From contig CAKSFN010000003.1 of the NCBI GenBank assembly GCA_934454405.1, forward strand, positions 97,801 to 161,800: a DNA stretch of 64,000 bases. The letters are read 5' to 3'. The notes below the pieces were generated by a model. It was not told the DNA's origin and ran no database searches. It worked only from the letters and a program-made list of their open reading frames with translations. This document shows positions 53,753 to 62,332 of this stretch, piece by piece. This stretch comes from an uncultured Eubacteriales bacterium. Lineage in GTDB: Bacteria > Bacillota > Clostridia > Oscillospirales > UBA644. The position numbers and the translations under genes were made by a program. Every line of letters begins with the position of its first letter. Within the stretch, counting starts at the first letter, position 1.

Positions 53753-55473
53753 CTTTCACATACCCCAAAACCGAAGACCCCGCCGTCGAAAACGTCAGCC
53801 TGCAAGTTGATGAGGGCGACTTTGTGCTGCTCTGCGGCGCGTCGGGCTGCGGCAAGACCACGCTTCTCAAACTGCTCAAACGCGAGCTTACGCCGAGCGG
53901 TGAGCAAAGCGGCACCGTCAAATTCCGCGGCAGACCGCTTTCTTCTCTGACCGACCGCGAAGCCGCCTCCGATATAGGTTTTGTTATGCAAAACCCCGAT
54001 GAACAGATAGTTACGGACAAGGTCTGGCACGAGCTTGCCTACGGGCTTGAAAATCTCGGCGTTCCGTCCGAAACGATACGCCTGCGCGTCGGCGAGACCG
54101 CGAGCTGGTTCGGCATATCGGACAGCTTCCGCAAATCCGCGGACGAACTCTCGGGCGGTCAAAAACAGCTTTTGAACCTTGCCGCCGTAAGCGTTATGAA
54201 CCCGAGCCTGCTCCTTCTTGACGAGCCGACGGGACAGCTTGACCCGATAGCCGCCGCCGAATTTATTTCGATACTGAAAAAGCTCAACCGCGAACTCGGG
54301 CTGACCGTTATAATCGCCGAACATCGCCTTGAAGATATTTTCCCCGTCGCCGACAAAGTCGCCGTTATGGAAAACGGAAAGATAATCGTCTGCGACTCTC
54401 CGCGCGCCGTGGGCAGGCGGCTTGCTGAGGTAAACAAAAATCACCCGATGCTTGCGGCGCTTCCGTCCGCCGTCCGCATTTATTCCGCGCTCGAAGGCTT
54501 TTCTCAGACCTGTCCGCTGACCGTTCGCGAGGGCAGAGCCTTCCTCGAAAAAAACTTCGCGTCCTCTCCGAACGCTCCTCTGCCGTCAGGCGAATCCGAT
54601 CCGCCCGTTTCAGAAAAAACCGAAAAGACCGCCGCAGGAGAGCCCGAAGCGACCTCTGCGGAAAAAACCGAAACGCCTGCCGTCGAACTCAAAAACGTGT
54701 GGTTTCGCTATGAACGCGACCTGCCCGACGTGCTTCGCTCAACAAATCTCAAAGCGTATTTCGGCGAAGTTTTCTGCCTGCTCGGCGACAACGGCGTGGG
54801 CAAGACGACCTCTTTGAACGTCATCGCGGGACTTGACCGCGCATATCGCGGCAAAACGCTCATAAACGGCACTCCGATAACAAAATTCAAGGGCGGTTCT
54901 CTCTATCGCAAAAACGTCGCGCTTCTGCCGCAGGACCCTCAGACCGTATTCGTCCGCGACGAGGTTCAAAAAGACCTCGAAGAGCTTGCCGAAGCGTGCG
55001 GACTGTCAAAAACGGAACGCGAAAAACGCATTTCGGAACTTGCCGAAAAACTCGGAATAACGCCTTTTCTGAAAAAGCATCCGCTCGACCTTTCGGGCGG
55101 AGAACAGCAAAAATGCGCCCTTGCCAAAACGCTTCTTTCAGAACCGAAGATTTTGCTTCTGGACGAGCCCACGAAAGGGCTGGACGCCTTTTCAAAAAAC
55201 TCTCTCTCGTCGCTTCTCCGCAGCCTGAAAAATGACGGGCTCTGCATTCTCATAGTCACCCACGACGTTGAATTTGCCGCCGAAAATGCCGACCGCTGTG
55301 CGCTTTTCTTCGACGGTGAGATCCTTGCCTGCGACATTCCGTCCCGCTTTTTCTCCGAAAACAATTTCTACACCACCGCCGCCAACCGTATGGCGCGCCG
55401 CCTCTGGAAAGACGCCGTCACCTGCGAAAGCGTCGTCGCGCGCTGTCGCTCCGCGCTTGCGAACGGCGATTAA
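53725..55473 (+). CDS. ECF transporter A-A' fusion ATPase (two ABC domains)
   Basis: A 582-residue protein with two ABC ATPase domains. The first (about 1-240) has Walker A GASGCGKTTLLK (38-49), signature LSGGQKQ and Walker B LLLLDEPTGQLD. The second (about 325-570) has Walker A GDNGVGKTT, signature LSGGEQQK and Walker B ILLLDEPTKGLD. Catalytic residues are present in both. The 28-base overlap with the T gene and position before the S component show an ECF module that carries its own ATPases, group I-like. A Pro/Ser/Glu-rich linker (about 275-320) joins the halves. Confidence 0.93.
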   Translation: MEILSLENLTFTYPKTEDPAVENVSLQVDEGDFVLLCGASGCGKTTLLKLLKRELTPSGEQSGTVKFRGRPLSSLTDREAASDIGFVMQNPDEQIVTDKVWHELAYGLENLGVPSETIRLRVGETASWFGISDSFRKSADELSGGQKQLLNLAAVSVMNPSLLLLDEPTGQLDPIAAAEFISILKKLNRELGLTVIIAEHRLEDIFPVADKVAVMENGKIIVCDSPRAVGRRLAEVNKNHPMLAALPSAVRIYSALEGFSQTCPLTVREGRAFLEKNFASSPNAPLPSGESDPPVSEKTEKTAAGEPEATSAEKTETPAVELKNVWFRYERDLPDVLRSTNLKAYFGEVFCLLGDNGVGKTTSLNVIAGLDRAYRGKTLINGTPITKFKGGSLYRKNVALLPQDPQTVFVRDEVQKDLEELAEACGLSKTEREKRISELAEKLGITPFLKKHPLDLSGGEQQKCALAKTLLSEPKILLLDEPTKGLDAFSKNSLSSLLRSLKNDGLCILIVTHDVEFAAENADRCALFFDGEILACDIPSRFFSENNFYTTAANRMARRLWKDAVTCESVVARCRSALANGD

Positions 55474-55554
55474 AAACGGCTCCGCGCCGCAAAAGGCGAT
55501 TAAAAAAGGCTCCGCCCCGTAAAAGGCGATTAAAAACGGCTCCGCGTTCGCGAA
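55465..55554. repeat. 30-bp tandem repeat, three copies, across the ecfA stop codon
   Basis: GGCGATTAAAAACGGCTCCG units begin at 55465, 55495 and 55525. The first contains the stop codon of the ATPase gene and each copy carries the same in-frame TAA. The array ends before the S-component RBS. Confidence 0.8.
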
Positions 55555-55576
55555 CGGCAGCCGAAAGGATTTTATT

Positions 55577-56284
55577 ATGTCAAACGCTCCCTCTCTCAAA
55601 ACCGAAAAACTGAAAAAAACGCTGACCCTTCTTATTCTCTGCGTGCTCGTCCCCGCCGTCGTCATCGGCGGCTCTCTCGTGTTCGGCTCCCGCAGCTACG
55701 CGTGGATAAGCCTCTGCGTCGTCGTTCTTTCTTTCGTTCCGTTCTTTGTCCGCTTTGAAAAGAGCAGTCTCGACGCAAAGCGGCTCGTGCTTCTCGCTGC
55801 CCTCGTCGCGCTCTCCGTCGTCGGCAGAATGGCGTTCGCCGCCGTTCCCGGGTTCAAGCCCGTTACCGCGCTTGTCATAATAACCGCCGTTCACTTCGGC
55901 GGCGAAGCCGGCTTTACTGTCGGCGCGCTCTCCGCGCTTCTGTCCAATTTCTATTTCGGGCAGGGACCGTGGACGCCGTTTCAGATGTTCAGCTGGGGCG
56001 TTGTAGGGCTTATCGCAGGGCTTTTGGCTCCCGTGCTGAAAAAGCGCCTTGTCGCGCTCTGCGCCTACGGCGCGCTTGCAGGCTGCCTGTTTTCGCTGCT
56101 TATGGACGTCTGGTCAACCCTCTGGGCGGACGGATATTTCAATCTTCGGCGTTATCTCGGCTTTGTCGCCTCGTCCGCGTCATTCACTCTCGTCTACGCC
56201 GTCTCCAACGTCATTTTCCTGCTCGTCTGCGCCTATCCCCTCGGCAAGGTCCTCAACCGCCTGAAAACCAAATTCGGAATATAA
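55577..56284 (+). CDS. cbrT: ECF transporter S component, probable cobalamin/corrinoid-specific (CbrT-like)
   Basis: A 235-residue integral membrane protein with six hydrophobic segments. Hallmarks of the CbrT-type S components are visible: GRMAFAAVPGFKPVTALVIITAVHFGGEAGFTVGALSALLSNFYFGQGPWTPFQMFSWGVVGLIAGLLAPVL (about 79-155). A GAAAGGATTTT-type RBS precedes the ATG at 55577. It ends the riboswitch operon, and regulation by cobalamin supports corrinoid or precursor as substrate; the symbol is used with that reservation. With T and A-A' it forms the importer, and the DUF4430/toroid proteins likely feed it. Confidence 0.82.
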   Translation: MSNAPSLKTEKLKKTLTLLILCVLVPAVVIGGSLVFGSRSYAWISLCVVVLSFVPFFVRFEKSSLDAKRLVLLAALVALSVVGRMAFAAVPGFKPVTALVIITAVHFGGEAGFTVGALSALLSNFYFGQGPWTPFQMFSWGVVGLIAGLLAPVLKKRLVALCAYGALAGCLFSLLMDVWSTLWADGYFNLRRYLGFVASSASFTLVYAVSNVIFLLVCAYPLGKVLNRLKTKFGI

Positions 56285-56432
56285 ATCGAAGGTCGGGAAC
56301 CGACACCCGAACGGTAAAAAAAGCGAAAATGCAAAAAGCCCGTATTCCGAGCCTTTTTTCTCACCGAAATCCCTTATGCCTCAATGCGGAAGCAGCATAG
56401 GCTTTTGCGGAAAAACAAACATTGCAAAAAAA

Positions 56433-56501
56433 AGTTTTGCGGTTATAAACCGCAAAACTTTGATTTTTTATATACTTTTGCGATTTGTAACCGCAAAAGT
56501 A
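56433..56501. promoter_or_regulatory. Two related palindromes upstream of the DUF4143 ATPase gene
   Basis: AAGTTTTGCGGTT pairs with AACCGCAAAACTT (first, also a good terminator followed by TTTTTT). TACTTTTGCG pairs with CGCAAAAGTA (second), ending at the -35 box of the ATPase promoter. The two share TTTTGCG...AACCGCAAAA, which suggests a repeated protein-binding site or a terminator plus operator. The rest of 56285-56565 holds no gene. Confidence 0.6.
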
Positions 56502-56530
56502 TTGACTTTTTTGTTTTTTAAGGGTATAAT
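56502..56530 (+). promoter_or_regulatory. Promoter of the DUF4143 ATPase gene
   Basis: TTGACT (56502-56507), 17-base spacer, TATAAT (56525-56530), 36 bases before the ATG. Confidence 0.88.
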
Positions 56531-56565
56531 AACCGTGTAAGATATTATGGGAGGTGTCGGTCGCA

Positions 56566-57777
56566 ATGATTTACAGAAACGAATATGTCGATAAAATAAT
56601 GGCGTATACGGATACGCCGTTTATAAAGATACTGACGGGAGTTCGTCGCTGCGGAAAGTCTACCATATTGAAAATGATAGAAGAAACTTTGCGCCGAAAG
56701 CGCGGTGTGGAACCGTCGAGGATTTTGTCATATCGTTTTGATTCCATGGAATACGACGGAATGACCGCGAAGCAGATTTACGATGAATTGAAAGCGCATC
56801 TTTCGCCGGAGGGCAGAACTTATATATTCCTTGATGAGATACAGGAGATAGACGGTTGGGAAAAAATCGTAAATTCGCTTGCTGCGGATTTTGACGTTGA
56901 CCTGTATGTGACGGGTTCAAATTCCCGTATGATGTCGTCTGAAATATCGACATATCTTACGGGCAGGTATGTTTCTTTTCGTATTTTCACTCTTTCTTTT
57001 GCCGAATATCTTGAATTCAAAAGCCGCTATGCCGCTGTCGCGGAGCCCCGTTACGAATTGCTTGAATATCTGGAAAAGGGCGGCTTTCCGGCAACGCATT
57101 TAAGGGCATATTCGCTTGAAGAAGTGTATACGATAGTCCGCGATATATATAATTCAACCGTTTTTTCGGATATCGTTCGCAGAAATCAGATTCGAAAAAT
57201 CGATCAGCTCGAACGCATAGTACGGTTTACCTTTTCGAATATCGGAAATACGTTTTCGGCAAACTCCGTTTCCGAATATTTGAAGTCCGAAAAGAGAAAG
57301 CTTGACAACGAAACAGTATACGGGTATCTCGAAAAACTCGAAAAAGCATATCTTTTGCACCGCTGTTCCCGTTATGATTTGCAGGGAAAAGAAATACTTA
57401 AAACTCAGGAAAAATTTTATCTTTCGGACACCTCGTTCGTGTACGCCGTTTTGGGTAATGAGACGGATATGATCTCTTCTTTGCTCGAAAATGTGGTGTA
57501 CCTTGAACTCTGCCGCCGCGGATATTCGGTCTTTGTGGGTAAATGCAGCGATTATGAGATAGATTTTGTCGCGACGCTGCGTGAAAAGAAGATATATATA
57601 CAGGTCGCACGCAGGATTGAGAGCGAAAAAACCAAGGAACGCGAATATGGCAGACTTGTTTCTGTTAATGACAACTATCCCAAGTATGTTCTCGTGACCG
57701 ATGACTTTTCGGGAGAAGACTATCGCGGGATAAAAACGATGCATATAGCGGATTTTCTTCTTTCAAAAGAGTGGTAA
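56566..57777 (+). CDS. AAA-family ATPase with DUF4143 nuclease-like C-terminus
   Basis: A 403-residue protein of the AAA_14/DUF4143 class. Walker A is GVRRCGKSTILK (about residues 24-35), Walker B TYIFLDEIQEIDGWEK (about 85-100), and sensor-like VTGSNSRMMSSE follows. The C-terminal part has a helical region and a PD-(D/E)XK-like core: YELCRRGYSVFVGKCSDYEIDFVATLREKKIYIQVARRI (about 305-345), with E-ID-Q/V at positions of nuclease-like residues. Such ATPases are widespread, often repeated and mobile-looking, and their cellular role is unsettled. The ATG at 56566 follows GGGAGG. Two palindromes lie directly upstream. Confidence 0.85.
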   Translation: MIYRNEYVDKIMAYTDTPFIKILTGVRRCGKSTILKMIEETLRRKRGVEPSRILSYRFDSMEYDGMTAKQIYDELKAHLSPEGRTYIFLDEIQEIDGWEKIVNSLAADFDVDLYVTGSNSRMMSSEISTYLTGRYVSFRIFTLSFAEYLEFKSRYAAVAEPRYELLEYLEKGGFPATHLRAYSLEEVYTIVRDIYNSTVFSDIVRRNQIRKIDQLERIVRFTFSNIGNTFSANSVSEYLKSEKRKLDNETVYGYLEKLEKAYLLHRCSRYDLQGKEILKTQEKFYLSDTSFVYAVLGNETDMISSLLENVVYLELCRRGYSVFVGKCSDYEIDFVATLREKKIYIQVARRIESEKTKEREYGRLVSVNDNYPKYVLVTDDFSGEDYRGIKTMHIADFLLSKEW

Positions 57778-57847
57778 CGGCAGTGTTTTGCGAGAGGTGA
57801 AATATTGTCTCTGAATGAGGCTTTCTTTACTTCCGAAATCAACCTTA

Positions 57848-57880
57848 AAAACGGAGCGGCTTGCCGCTCCGTTTCTATTT
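57848..57880 (+). terminator. Terminator after the ATPase gene
   Basis: AAACGGAGCGGC pairs with GCCGCTCCGTTT and a T-rich tail follows. Between 57881 and 57993 a short inverted repeat (CGGGTTTCAGCCCG on the minus strand) follows the DHHW gene. Confidence 0.8.
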
Positions 57881-57993
57881 CTGATAGAAAGCTGAATTGC
57901 TCTATGCTTGAAAAACAAAAAGCTTTGCTTTGCGTTCGGGAACATAAGCCACGGGCTGAAACCCGAAAAACAAAAACTCAGGTTTTCTGTCTT

Positions 57994-59142
57994 CTATTTT
58001 GAATACATCGCCAAACGCTTTATCGTCGGGTCGGAGATGAAGTTTGCGATGTTGAAAAGAACGAGCGTGTCGGTCGGGGCGAACCCGTCGATAAGCGCGG
58101 AAAGGTCGTCCGGGTTTCTGGAGAAAAAGCGCAGGTCGAGCATGCATATCTTTTCGTAATGCGTTGTCAGCAGGGGAACGAAGCTGTTCGCGAAAGAGTC
58201 CTTAACAACAAGCAGCCGCCTGCCGTTTTTGACGCCCGTTTCGATGTCCACTCTGCCGTAGTTGCCGCCGAGAAAGACCTGATACTTGTCCTTTTTTTCA
58301 AGCGCGGACATAATATAAAACGAATCGGAGGTCACGCCGTCGTGCGCTATTTTCAGCGTTTCGGGCTGCTTCGGAATATAGAGTTTTACCTCGTCCTTTG
58401 CAGCGAACGGAAGCAGAACCTTTGAATCGTGCGTGCCCCGGAACTCCGTTGAGACGGTTTTTATCTCAAAATCCGATTTTTCAAGCGGTTCAAGCCCCGC
58501 CGTTTTGCAAAATTCGCGATACGCCGTATACGCGCCGTCGCTTGTCCAATGGTGGTCTGTTCTGTAATAGAGTTGTTCGCCGCAAGCAAAGAACGCGTCT
58601 CTCACATCCACGTTTTTGCCTGCCGTAACACCCGCAAAAATCCTGTTTATCTCCGTTTGCTGGTCAAACTCGTTCGCAAACGCGGGCAGCTTGTCGCGAT
58701 AGATAAGCGACGCTGACGGAACAAGCATAAAATACCTGTTGCCGCTCATATTCTCAAAGAATTTTTCAACGCCGAGAACATTTGAGGAAACCGTTCTTTC
58801 GTTAACTTCTTCGGGCGTGCATTTTGTCATATAATAACCGTCTTTGCAGACCCATATACCGCCTATATCGCGCCTGTTCAAAAGATAATCGACGCTTGCG
58901 TTTATCGCCGTGAACGCGTCGCGCATAACGAAGCGGTCGTTGATGTATTCCTCCGTCTTTTCGCAGAAATCGCCGTCCTCGCCGAACAGGGAATCCGCCG
59001 TCAGCTTCGGAAAAGTCGCAAGCATTCTGTTTTCCGTTTCCGAGAAATCGTCGGGGCTGTATATCAGGTTCGCTATTGCCAGCCCGAACAGAAAAACGAC
59101 GAAAACAACGGTTGTTATTATATATCCGGTATTCTTTTTCAT
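57994..59142 (-). CDS. DHHW-family secreted acetyl-transfer partner protein (AlgJ/AlgX-like)
   Basis: A 382-residue protein with one N-terminal transmembrane segment (about 8-28) and a large extracellular SGNH-like domain. The diagnostic YYRTDHHWTSDGAYTAYREF motif (about residue 185) supplies the catalytic Asp-His pair. Other landmarks are ETENRMLATFPKL (about 38), VPSASLIYRDKLP (about 145) and VVKDSFANSFVPLL with the serine of an SGNH-type block (about 315). These proteins act with MBOAT membrane transferases to O-acetylate exopolysaccharide or peptidoglycan. Its start is nine bases after the MBOAT stop, so they are paired. Confidence 0.88.
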   Translation of the reverse strand: MKKNTGYIITTVVFVVFLFGLAIANLIYSPDDFSETENRMLATFPKLTADSLFGEDGDFCEKTEEYINDRFVMRDAFTAINASVDYLLNRRDIGGIWVCKDGYYMTKCTPEEVNERTVSSNVLGVEKFFENMSGNRYFMLVPSASLIYRDKLPAFANEFDQQTEINRIFAGVTAGKNVDVRDAFFACGEQLYYRTDHHWTSDGAYTAYREFCKTAGLEPLEKSDFEIKTVSTEFRGTHDSKVLLPFAAKDEVKLYIPKQPETLKIAHDGVTSDSFYIMSALEKKDKYQVFLGGNYGRVDIETGVKNGRRLLVVKDSFANSFVPLLTTHYEKICMLDLRFFSRNPDDLSALIDGFAPTDTLVLFNIANFISDPTIKRLAMYSK

Positions 59143-59151
59143 CGCGGCCTC

Positions 59152-60618
59152 CTAAAATCTGAAATAGAGGAACGGATTGTAAGAATCCGAAACCAGACTT
59201 GCAACCGAGAGAACGAGAACCAGCAGGCAGAACGCGTTTTTCAAAACGGTCTGAACCGCCACCGCCTTATCCTCGGACGGAAATATTTTTTTCATCAGCC
59301 TTGCGGGCAGGTTCGTCGCCGCGGGTATGAGAATAACGAGCAGTATCGCGTTTGATATAAGCAGATACAGCGCGTTTGAATCGTAAAGCGACGTGTTCAC
59401 ACCGAACATCGAGCCGAGATAGACCGGTATCTGCGCGAAATCCTCAACCGCGAAAATTATCCAGCTGAAAATGACGAGCAGCAGCGTGTAAACGCTTCCT
59501 ACGAACCACGGCGCTTTTTGCAGCCGCTTGAGCAGAAACGTTTTTTCAATGATGAGAATTATTCCGAAATAAAGACCCCAGCAGAGGAAGTTCCAGCTTG
59601 CGCCGTGCCAAAAGCCCGTCAGCCCCCAAACGATAAGCAGGTTGAGTATCTGCCGCGCCGTGCCCTTGCGGTTGCCGCCGAGCGGAATGTAGACATATTC
59701 GCGGAACCATGTTCCGAGCGAGATGTGCCACCTGCGCCAGAAGTCGGTCACGCTCCGCGCCATATAAGGATAGTTGAAGTTTTCCAAAAACTCAAAGCCG
59801 AGCATTTTGCCCATGCCTATCGCCATATCGGAGTAGCCCGAGAAGTCGAAATATATCTGGAACATAAACGCGAAAGCGCCCAGCCACGCCGAAAGCACGG
59901 TCGGGTTTTCCATCGCTTTAACCGTGTCCCAAAGCGCGCCGATGCTGTTCGCCAGAAGCACTTTTTTGCCAAGACCGATGCAGAATCTCTGCACGCCCTG
60001 CGCAAACTTTTCCGCCGTGCCCTCTCTGTATTCCAGCTGATCCGCCACGTCCTGATAACGCACGATAGGTCCCGCGATAAGCTGCGGAAACATCGTGACG
60101 TAAGCCGCGAGGTTTATGATGTTTTTCTGCACCTTCGCGTCGTTGCGGTAAACGTCTATCGTATAGGACATCGTCTGGAACGTGTAGAACGAAATGCCTA
60201 TCGGAAGCGCAAGCTTCAAAAACTGAATATCCAGCCCGAAAACATTGTTGATATTCGTCAGGAAGAAGTTGAAATACTTAAAAAAACCGAGTATTCCGAG
60301 GTTCAGAATAACGGAAACCACAAGCGCCGCCTTCGCCGCGCCCTGCCTGCCCTTTGTCATATTTGAGTGGATAAGAAGCGCGCAGACATAGTTGAGCAGT
60401 ATCGTGAAAATCATTATCACGATATACTTCGGCTCGCCCCACCCGTAAAAGAACAGGCTGAAAATCAGAATAAACAGGTTTTGAAGCTTGAAATGCTTTT
60501 TCTTTGTCTCGACCGACATTCTGCGCTTGACCGACGGCGGAATAAACACGTCGTAACGGCAGAACAGCAACGCCGCAGGTAAGAAGAAAAACAGGAACAG
60601 GATGCTGCTGAAAGTCAT
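59152..60618 (-). CDS. MBOAT-family membrane O-acyltransferase
   Basis: A 488-residue polytopic protein of the AlgI/PatA/DltB-like branch. Signature stretches include LPIGISFYTFQTMSYTIDVYR (about 145-165), MFPQLIAGPIVRYQDV, and ITGFWHGASWNFLCWGLYFG with the catalytic His in FWHGASW (about 335). It moves acetyl or other acyl groups from cytoplasmic donors to an extracellular polymer, handing them to the DHHW protein encoded directly downstream. RBS AAAGGATACTC precedes the ATG. A 158-base gap separates it from the DUF4358 gene upstream. Confidence 0.93.
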   Translation of the reverse strand: MTFSSILFLFFFLPAALLFCRYDVFIPPSVKRRMSVETKKKHFKLQNLFILIFSLFFYGWGEPKYIVIMIFTILLNYVCALLIHSNMTKGRQGAAKAALVVSVILNLGILGFFKYFNFFLTNINNVFGLDIQFLKLALPIGISFYTFQTMSYTIDVYRNDAKVQKNIINLAAYVTMFPQLIAGPIVRYQDVADQLEYREGTAEKFAQGVQRFCIGLGKKVLLANSIGALWDTVKAMENPTVLSAWLGAFAFMFQIYFDFSGYSDMAIGMGKMLGFEFLENFNYPYMARSVTDFWRRWHISLGTWFREYVYIPLGGNRKGTARQILNLLIVWGLTGFWHGASWNFLCWGLYFGIILIIEKTFLLKRLQKAPWFVGSVYTLLLVIFSWIIFAVEDFAQIPVYLGSMFGVNTSLYDSNALYLLISNAILLVILIPAATNLPARLMKKIFPSEDKAVAVQTVLKNAFCLLVLVLSVASLVSDSYNPFLYFRF

Positions 60619-60775
60619 AAAGAGAGTATCCTTTTTAAGTGATGTGAGTGATATGATAATATTGAAAACGCCCGTGTTCCGAGCATTTTTTCATACTTTG
60701 ACAGAGTGCTTTTTTCTGTCCGCAAAAGATTATGACGTTATCTTGGTATTGCGGAAGTGTCTTTCTTTGAGCGAT

Positions 60776-61279
60776 TTATTTCACTATCGCCGCCGCCGGC
60801 GTCGCGTCCGCCGCAACCACAACAACGACATAGTTGCCGTTCTGCGCGATGACCGCGTTTTTCAGCTTTGCCGCCTCTTCGGGCGCGTAGCTTTCGTAAA
60901 CCCCCGCCATTTCGGCGATGTAAGCCTGCGCCTGCGCCAGCGTCGCCTTTGCCGCAGCCTCGTCGGGCGCCTCAAAAATCACGAACTGATCCGCGGACGT
61001 TCCGGGTGCCGCGTTGTAGACAAGGCACTTAACGCCTGCGTCCGTTATCGAATACTCAACAAGCGCGTTTTCCGCTTTCAGCTCCACAACTTCCTTGTCA
61101 AAAGTAACTTTTTCAAGCACGGACGCCTTGACAGCCGCCGCGTCGAACGTCTGCGTCTGTTCCGTCGTTTTCTGCTCCGCTCCCGAATCTTTTGTCGTGT
61201 TGTCCGTGTCCGAGCCTTTGCAGCCCGCAACCGCAAGAACCGTCAGCGCCGCAAGCACCGTAACAAGAATCTTTTTCAT
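60776..61279 (-). CDS. DUF4358 lipoprotein
   Basis: A 167-residue lipoprotein: signal with lipobox VAGC (Cys about 20), a short Thr/Asp linker, then a DUF4358 domain (about 45-165; FDKEVVELKAENALVEYSI, AADQFVIFEAPDEAAAKATLAQAQAYIAEM). DUF4358 proteins are common partners of MBOAT/DHHW acetylation operons in Clostridia; their molecular role is unknown. RBS GGAGG lies just upstream of the ATG on the minus strand. Confidence 0.85.
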   Translation of the reverse strand: MKKILVTVLAALTVLAVAGCKGSDTDNTTKDSGAEQKTTEQTQTFDAAAVKASVLEKVTFDKEVVELKAENALVEYSITDAGVKCLVYNAAPGTSADQFVIFEAPDEAAAKATLAQAQAYIAEMAGVYESYAPEEAAKLKNAVIAQNGNYVVVVVAADATPAAAIVK

Positions 61280-61360
61280 TTGTGATTTCCTCCGTGATAT
61301 TATGAATGTAATATTATTTGATGTGATGTAAAACTTCGGTCGGGTATATTTCCCGGCAGT

Positions 61361-62332
61361 TTAATTGCCCGTATGCGTTCTCAGGTAATACAGCCAGATT
61401 CTGCACAGCGAGCCGCCGAAATGCAGACCGTCCTTTGCCGCCTCGTCCGACGGCAGCACGCCGTTTCGCTTCATATTCTCCGAAACCGCGAGGAAGTAAA
61501 CGCCCTCCTCCCGCGCCAGCTGCATAAGAGCCTCGTTGTATTCGTTTATTCTCGGATTGTTGAAAACGTCCGAATTAGCGGATTTCGCCGCCGTAACGGG
61601 CAGAATATCCTCAACGTAGATCTTTGCCGACGGGTTTATCGCCTTAATGTCGCGGATAACTTCTCTGTATTTGCTGATAAAACCCGATTTGGAATAGCCG
61701 CATTCGTTCATACCGAACGCGATGTAGACCTTTGAAAAAGATATTTTGCGAAGCGCCTGCGCCGTTGTGCAGGAAACGCCGCCTATCGTTGTGACCGCCT
61801 TTGAGTCGTAGCCGAATATCGTCAGCGACACCTTCGTGTAATCCTTTGCCGTTGTCGAGTTTTTCAGCCCCGTGTAGGCAAGCAGCCCCACCGAACGCGA
61901 GTCGCCCATAAACACTGCGTCGTCGAACCACGAAAGCCCGACCGACGAGGATTTCGGCGTGGCGTAAGAATAGGAATGGGGCGTATAATATCTGTTCAGA
62001 TCCTCCGACGAGCCGCCTCCGCCGCCGCTTCCTCCTCCGGAGCCGGAAGTCTCCACCAGCGGATTTTTAGTTGTCGTCGGCGGCTGCGAAGCCTCCGACG
62101 AAGGCTCCTCCGAGCCGCGCGTCGTGTTCTCCGCCGTCGGTTCGGACGTCGTGCTTTCCTCCGTTTTTTCTCCTGTCGTCGCCTCCGTCGCCGCGTCCGT
62201 TTCAAAACCGCCGGGCTGCGACTCTCCGCTTGTCGGCGGCGTTGTCGGAACGGGCTCTTTTCCCCCGTTGCACGCCGCAAGAAAAGCGACCGTCAGCGCA
62301 AGTGTCAGCAAACACGCAAGGATTTTTTTCAT
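61361..62332 (-). CDS. SGNH/GDSL hydrolase-type lipoprotein
   Basis: A 323-residue lipoprotein. The start at 62332 overlaps the end of the alanyl-tRNA editing gene by four bases. A lipobox LAAC (Cys about 21) is followed by a Thr/Ser/Gly stalk (25-110). An SGNH domain (about 125-320) has block I FMGDSRSVGLLAY, block III-like AFGMNECGYSKSGF, and block V DEAAKDGLHFGGSL with the Asp-His. It probably esterifies or deacetylates the same surface polymer handled by the MBOAT/DHHW pair. The frame can be read 77 codons further upstream but without a signal or RBS. Confidence 0.88.
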   Translation of the reverse strand: MKKILACLLTLALTVAFLAACNGGKEPVPTTPPTSGESQPGGFETDAATEATTGEKTEESTTSEPTAENTTRGSEEPSSEASQPPTTTKNPLVETSGSGGGSGGGGGSSEDLNRYYTPHSYSYATPKSSSVGLSWFDDAVFMGDSRSVGLLAYTGLKNSTTAKDYTKVSLTIFGYDSKAVTTIGGVSCTTAQALRKISFSKVYIAFGMNECGYSKSGFISKYREVIRDIKAINPSAKIYVEDILPVTAAKSANSDVFNNPRINEYNEALMQLAREEGVYFLAVSENMKRNGVLPSDEAAKDGLHFGGSLCRIWLYYLRTHTGN

